From Thalassobius sp050633445 (lineage in GTDB: Bacteria > Pseudomonadota > Alphaproteobacteria > Rhodobacterales > Rhodobacteraceae): DNA of 34,263 nucleotides. The stretch spans positions 1 through 34,263 of the forward strand of contig JBOEGN010000001.1 in NCBI GenBank assembly GCA_050633445.1, written 5' to 3'. Numbering within the stretch: position 1 is the stretch's first letter; each line of letters starts with the position of its first letter. Of this stretch, positions 32,376-34,263 are shown one piece after another. A program made the translations under genes and the position numbers. The notes beneath the pieces are model-generated. The model worked only from the letters and a program-made list of their open reading frames with translations, was not told the DNA's origin and searched no databases.

Positions 32376-32436
32376 CACGTCTGGGCCCCCGAAACTCTCG
32401 TTGACCCAACGAAAGGAAATTACTCATACATTGGCA

Positions 32437-32499
32437 TTACGTTACTTGATCTTACGTCAAGACCAAAGTGACGTAGCGTACCGGTTACGTCAACGTCAA
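32437..32499. promoter_or_regulatory. Cluster of TTACGT / ACGTCA elements upstream of second MerR gene
   Basis: TTACGT occurs at 32437-32442, 32452-32457 and 32485-32490, and TGACGTA at 32469-32475. The last copy is part of TTACGTCAACGTCAA (32485-32499), an imperfect inverted repeat. MerR regulators of acyl-CoA degradation such as LiuR are known to bind ACGT-containing repeats of this kind, so these are probable autoregulatory operators. Confidence 0.5.
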
Positions 32500-32569
32500 T
32501 TGGTATTGTATTGATTGGGTCGACGCATAAATTCTTGACCATCCGTTAAATCTTCGGAGGGCAAGGATA

Positions 32570-32977
32570 ATGTCTACGACGAACGAAACTATGACGATCC
32601 GGGAAATGTGCGACGCGTTCGGGGTCACCGCACGCACGCTGCGTTTCTACGAAGCAAAGGAACTGTTGTTCCCGATCCGTGAGGGCCAAAAACGCCTGTT
32701 CACACATCGGGATCGCGGCCGGTTGAAACTGATCCTGCGCGGCAAGCGCTTTGGGTTCAGCTTGGAGGAAATCCGCCAGCTTCTGGATTTGTATAACATG
32801 GGTGACGCCCAGTTGACCCAACTGGAACGCACCCTAGAAGTCGCACAGGACCGGCTGCGCGACATGGAACGGCAACGCGATGAGCTGAACGAAGCCATCG
32901 ACGAGCTGAAAGAGCAGATGGGCTGGGGGGCAAAGATGGTCTCCTCGCTCAAGCAAGATAAAAAGGCCGCCGAGTAA
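32570..32977 (+). CDS. MerR-family transcriptional regulator (second of two)
   Basis: A 135-residue MerR protein, clearly related to the first one. Its DNA-binding domain is MTIREMCDAFGVTARTLRFYEAKELLFPIREGQKRLFTHRDRGRL, followed by a coiled coil (AQLTQLERTLEVAQDRLRDMERQRDELNEAIDELKEQMG). No effector cysteines are present. GGAGG lies ~10 nt before the ATG. It is followed after 39 nt by a large acyl-CoA dehydrogenase gene on the same strand, probably co-transcribed, so it likely senses an acyl-CoA and controls that degradation operon. Confidence 0.92.
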   Translation: MSTTNETMTIREMCDAFGVTARTLRFYEAKELLFPIREGQKRLFTHRDRGRLKLILRGKRFGFSLEEIRQLLDLYNMGDAQLTQLERTLEVAQDRLRDMERQRDELNEAIDELKEQMGWGAKMVSSLKQDKKAAE

Positions 32978-33016
32978 CCCTGACCAAGGGCCTTAGCATC
33001 AAGTGGGAGAGAGACC

Positions 33017-34263
33017 ATGCCGAGCTATACCGCACCCGTGAAAGACATGCAGTTCGTACTGCACGACCTGCTGAAAATCAGCCAATCCGACATTCCGGGC
33101 TATGCCGATCTGGAGGCCGACTTCACGTCGGCCGTACTGGAGGAAGCCGGCAAGATCACCTCTGAAGTTCTGGCGCCGCTGAACGTGGTCGGGGACAAAG
33201 AAGGCTGCACGCTGGAAAACGGCGTGGTTCGCGTCCCTACTGGGTTCCAAGCGGCCTTTGATCAGGTGCGTGACGGCGGTTGGCCCGGTCTGGACATGCC
33301 CGAACAATATGGCGGTCAGGATATGCCCTATGTGATGGGCATTGCCGTTGGCGAAATGTTCAGCTCGGCCAACCAGGCGTTCTCGATGTATCAGGGCCTG
33401 ACCCACGGCGCGGCTTCGGCCATTCTGGCGCACGGCACCGACGCACAGAAAGACACCTATCTGCCCAAGATGGTGTCCTGCGAATGGACCGGCACCATGA
33501 ACCTGACCGAACCGCATTGCGGCACCGATCTGGGCCTGATGCGCACCAAGGCGGTTCCGCAGGATGATGGCAGCTATAAGCTCTCGGGCCAGAAAATCTT
33601 TATCTCGGCCGGCGAACACGAAATGTCGGACAACATCATCCACCTGGTTCTGGCAAAAATCCCCGGCGGCCCCGATGGCATCAAAGGCGTGTCCCTATTC
33701 ATCGTGCCCAAGTTCATCGTGAACGAAGACGGCACCCCCGGCGCCCGCAACGGTGTCAGCTGCGGCGCGATCGAAGAGAAAATGGGCATCCACGGCAACT
33801 CGACCTGTGTGCTGAACTATGACGAGGCGACCGGATACCTGCTGGGCGACGAACACAAAGGCATGCGCGCCATGTTCACCATGATGAACGAAGCCCGCCT
33901 TGGCGTCGGCATGCAGGGCCTGACCCAAGCCGAGGCCGCCTATCAGAACGCTGTGATCTACGCCAAAGACCGCCTACAAGGCCGCGACGTCACTGGCGTG
34001 AAAAACCCCGACGGCCCCGCCGATCCGCTGATCGTGCACCCCGATATCCGCCGCAGCCTGATGAACCAGAAAAGCTTTACCGAAGGCGCGCGGGCCTTTT
34101 GTCTGTGGAGCGCGACACTGATCGACCAGGCCCACCGCAGCGACGACAAAGACGCCGATGGCCTGATCAGCCTGCTGACCCCGGTCATCAAAGGGTTCCT
34201 GACCGACGAAGGCTATGACATGACCGTTGAGGCTCAGCAGATCTATGGCGGCCACGGCTATAT
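33017..34263 (+). CDS. Large acyl-CoA dehydrogenase, DmdC-like (3' end missing)
   Basis: The open frame starts at ATG 33017 (GGGAGAGAG upstream) and runs off the right edge, giving 415 residues of a protein usually close to 590. The N-terminal block MPSYTAPVKDMQFVLHDLLKI, the FAD/substrate region MNLTEPHCGTDLGLMRTKA and NEARLGVGMQGL, and the QQIYGGHGY near the edge mark the large acyl-CoA dehydrogenase group that includes DmdC (3-methylmercaptopropionyl-CoA dehydrogenase of DMSP demethylation) and fatty acyl-CoA dehydrogenases of roseobacters. Reading alone cannot separate these roles. The preceding merR gene is probably its regulator. Confidence 0.9.
   Translation, partial: MPSYTAPVKDMQFVLHDLLKISQSDIPGYADLEADFTSAVLEEAGKITSEVLAPLNVVGDKEGCTLENGVVRVPTGFQAAFDQVRDGGWPGLDMPEQYGGQDMPYVMGIAVGEMFSSANQAFSMYQGLTHGAASAILAHGTDAQKDTYLPKMVSCEWTGTMNLTEPHCGTDLGLMRTKAVPQDDGSYKLSGQKIFISAGEHEMSDNIIHLVLAKIPGGPDGIKGVSLFIVPKFIVNEDGTPGARNGVSCGAIEEKMGIHGNSTCVLNYDEATGYLLGDEHKGMRAMFTMMNEARLGVGMQGLTQAEAAYQNAVIYAKDRLQGRDVTGVKNPDGPADPLIVHPDIRRSLMNQKSFTEGARAFCLWSATLIDQAHRSDDKDADGLISLLTPVIKGFLTDEGYDMTVEAQQIYGGHGY

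Noticed and set aside
1..34263. Search for defence islands, prophage, integrase, transposase and toxin-antitoxin genes
   Set aside because: No such families were recognised. The caspase gene could suggest a defence role, but its signal peptide and partners point to the envelope instead of intracellular phage defence.

Overview
The window reads as a chromosomal segment of an alphaproteobacterium of the Rhodobacteraceae (Roseobacter group). The left edge carries the 5' end of a 16S rRNA gene with alphaproteobacterial character, transcribed leftwards. The protein families (class III omega-transaminase, DmdC-type acyl-CoA dehydrogenase, DUF4202, Zur-ZnuABC, BioMNY), the high G+C coding bias and a GC-rich palindromic intergenic element all fit that group. 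Coding density is high, with many 1-4 nt stop/start overlaps. I saw no prophage, insertion sequence, CRISPR array or tRNA gene.

Layout. 1-802: 16S rRNA start, its leader (boxA, two hairpins), a 33-base run of N and the probable rRNA promoter region. 803-7320 (minus): three exported proteins in a row, transcribed in the order WD40-propeller/caspase protease, MEMO-like/CapA-like fusion, MORN-repeat protein. This is the least ordinary locus of the window. 7488-8051: DUF4202 protein. 8052-11304: zinc uptake locus, with znuA (very long His/Asp/Glu loop) divergent from zur-znuC-znuB. 11362-12060: CbiX-like protein. 12221-15940 (minus): class III aminotransferase, ectoine-hydrolase-like M24 protein and ArgE-like deacetylase, which together look like a degradation route for ectoine or a similar N-acyl diamino acid. 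16550-17796: an isolated protocatechuate 4,5-dioxygenase pair (ligAB). 17826-18590 (minus): fabI-type reductase. 18752-21401: a small membrane-anchored protein and tex. 21505-23432 (minus): biotin ECF transporter bioM-bioN-bioY. 23572-26218: SRAP protein, MDR oxidoreductase and a divergent LysR regulator. 26215-28344: DnaJ-related DUF1992 protein, then DUF952-pyrD-arsC. 28341-30611 (minus): two PaaI thioesterases and a MATE exporter. 30712-31866: putative manganese/heavy-metal transporter behind two strong palindromes. 31956-34263: two MerR regulators and a truncated large acyl-CoA dehydrogenase.

Functional themes are metal homeostasis (zinc, probably manganese), vitamin uptake (biotin), catabolism of osmolytes, aromatics and acyl-CoA compounds, and the secreted caspase/MEMO-CapA/MORN cluster, whose role is unknown. 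All assignments come from reading the sequence and recalling family motifs. No database search was made.
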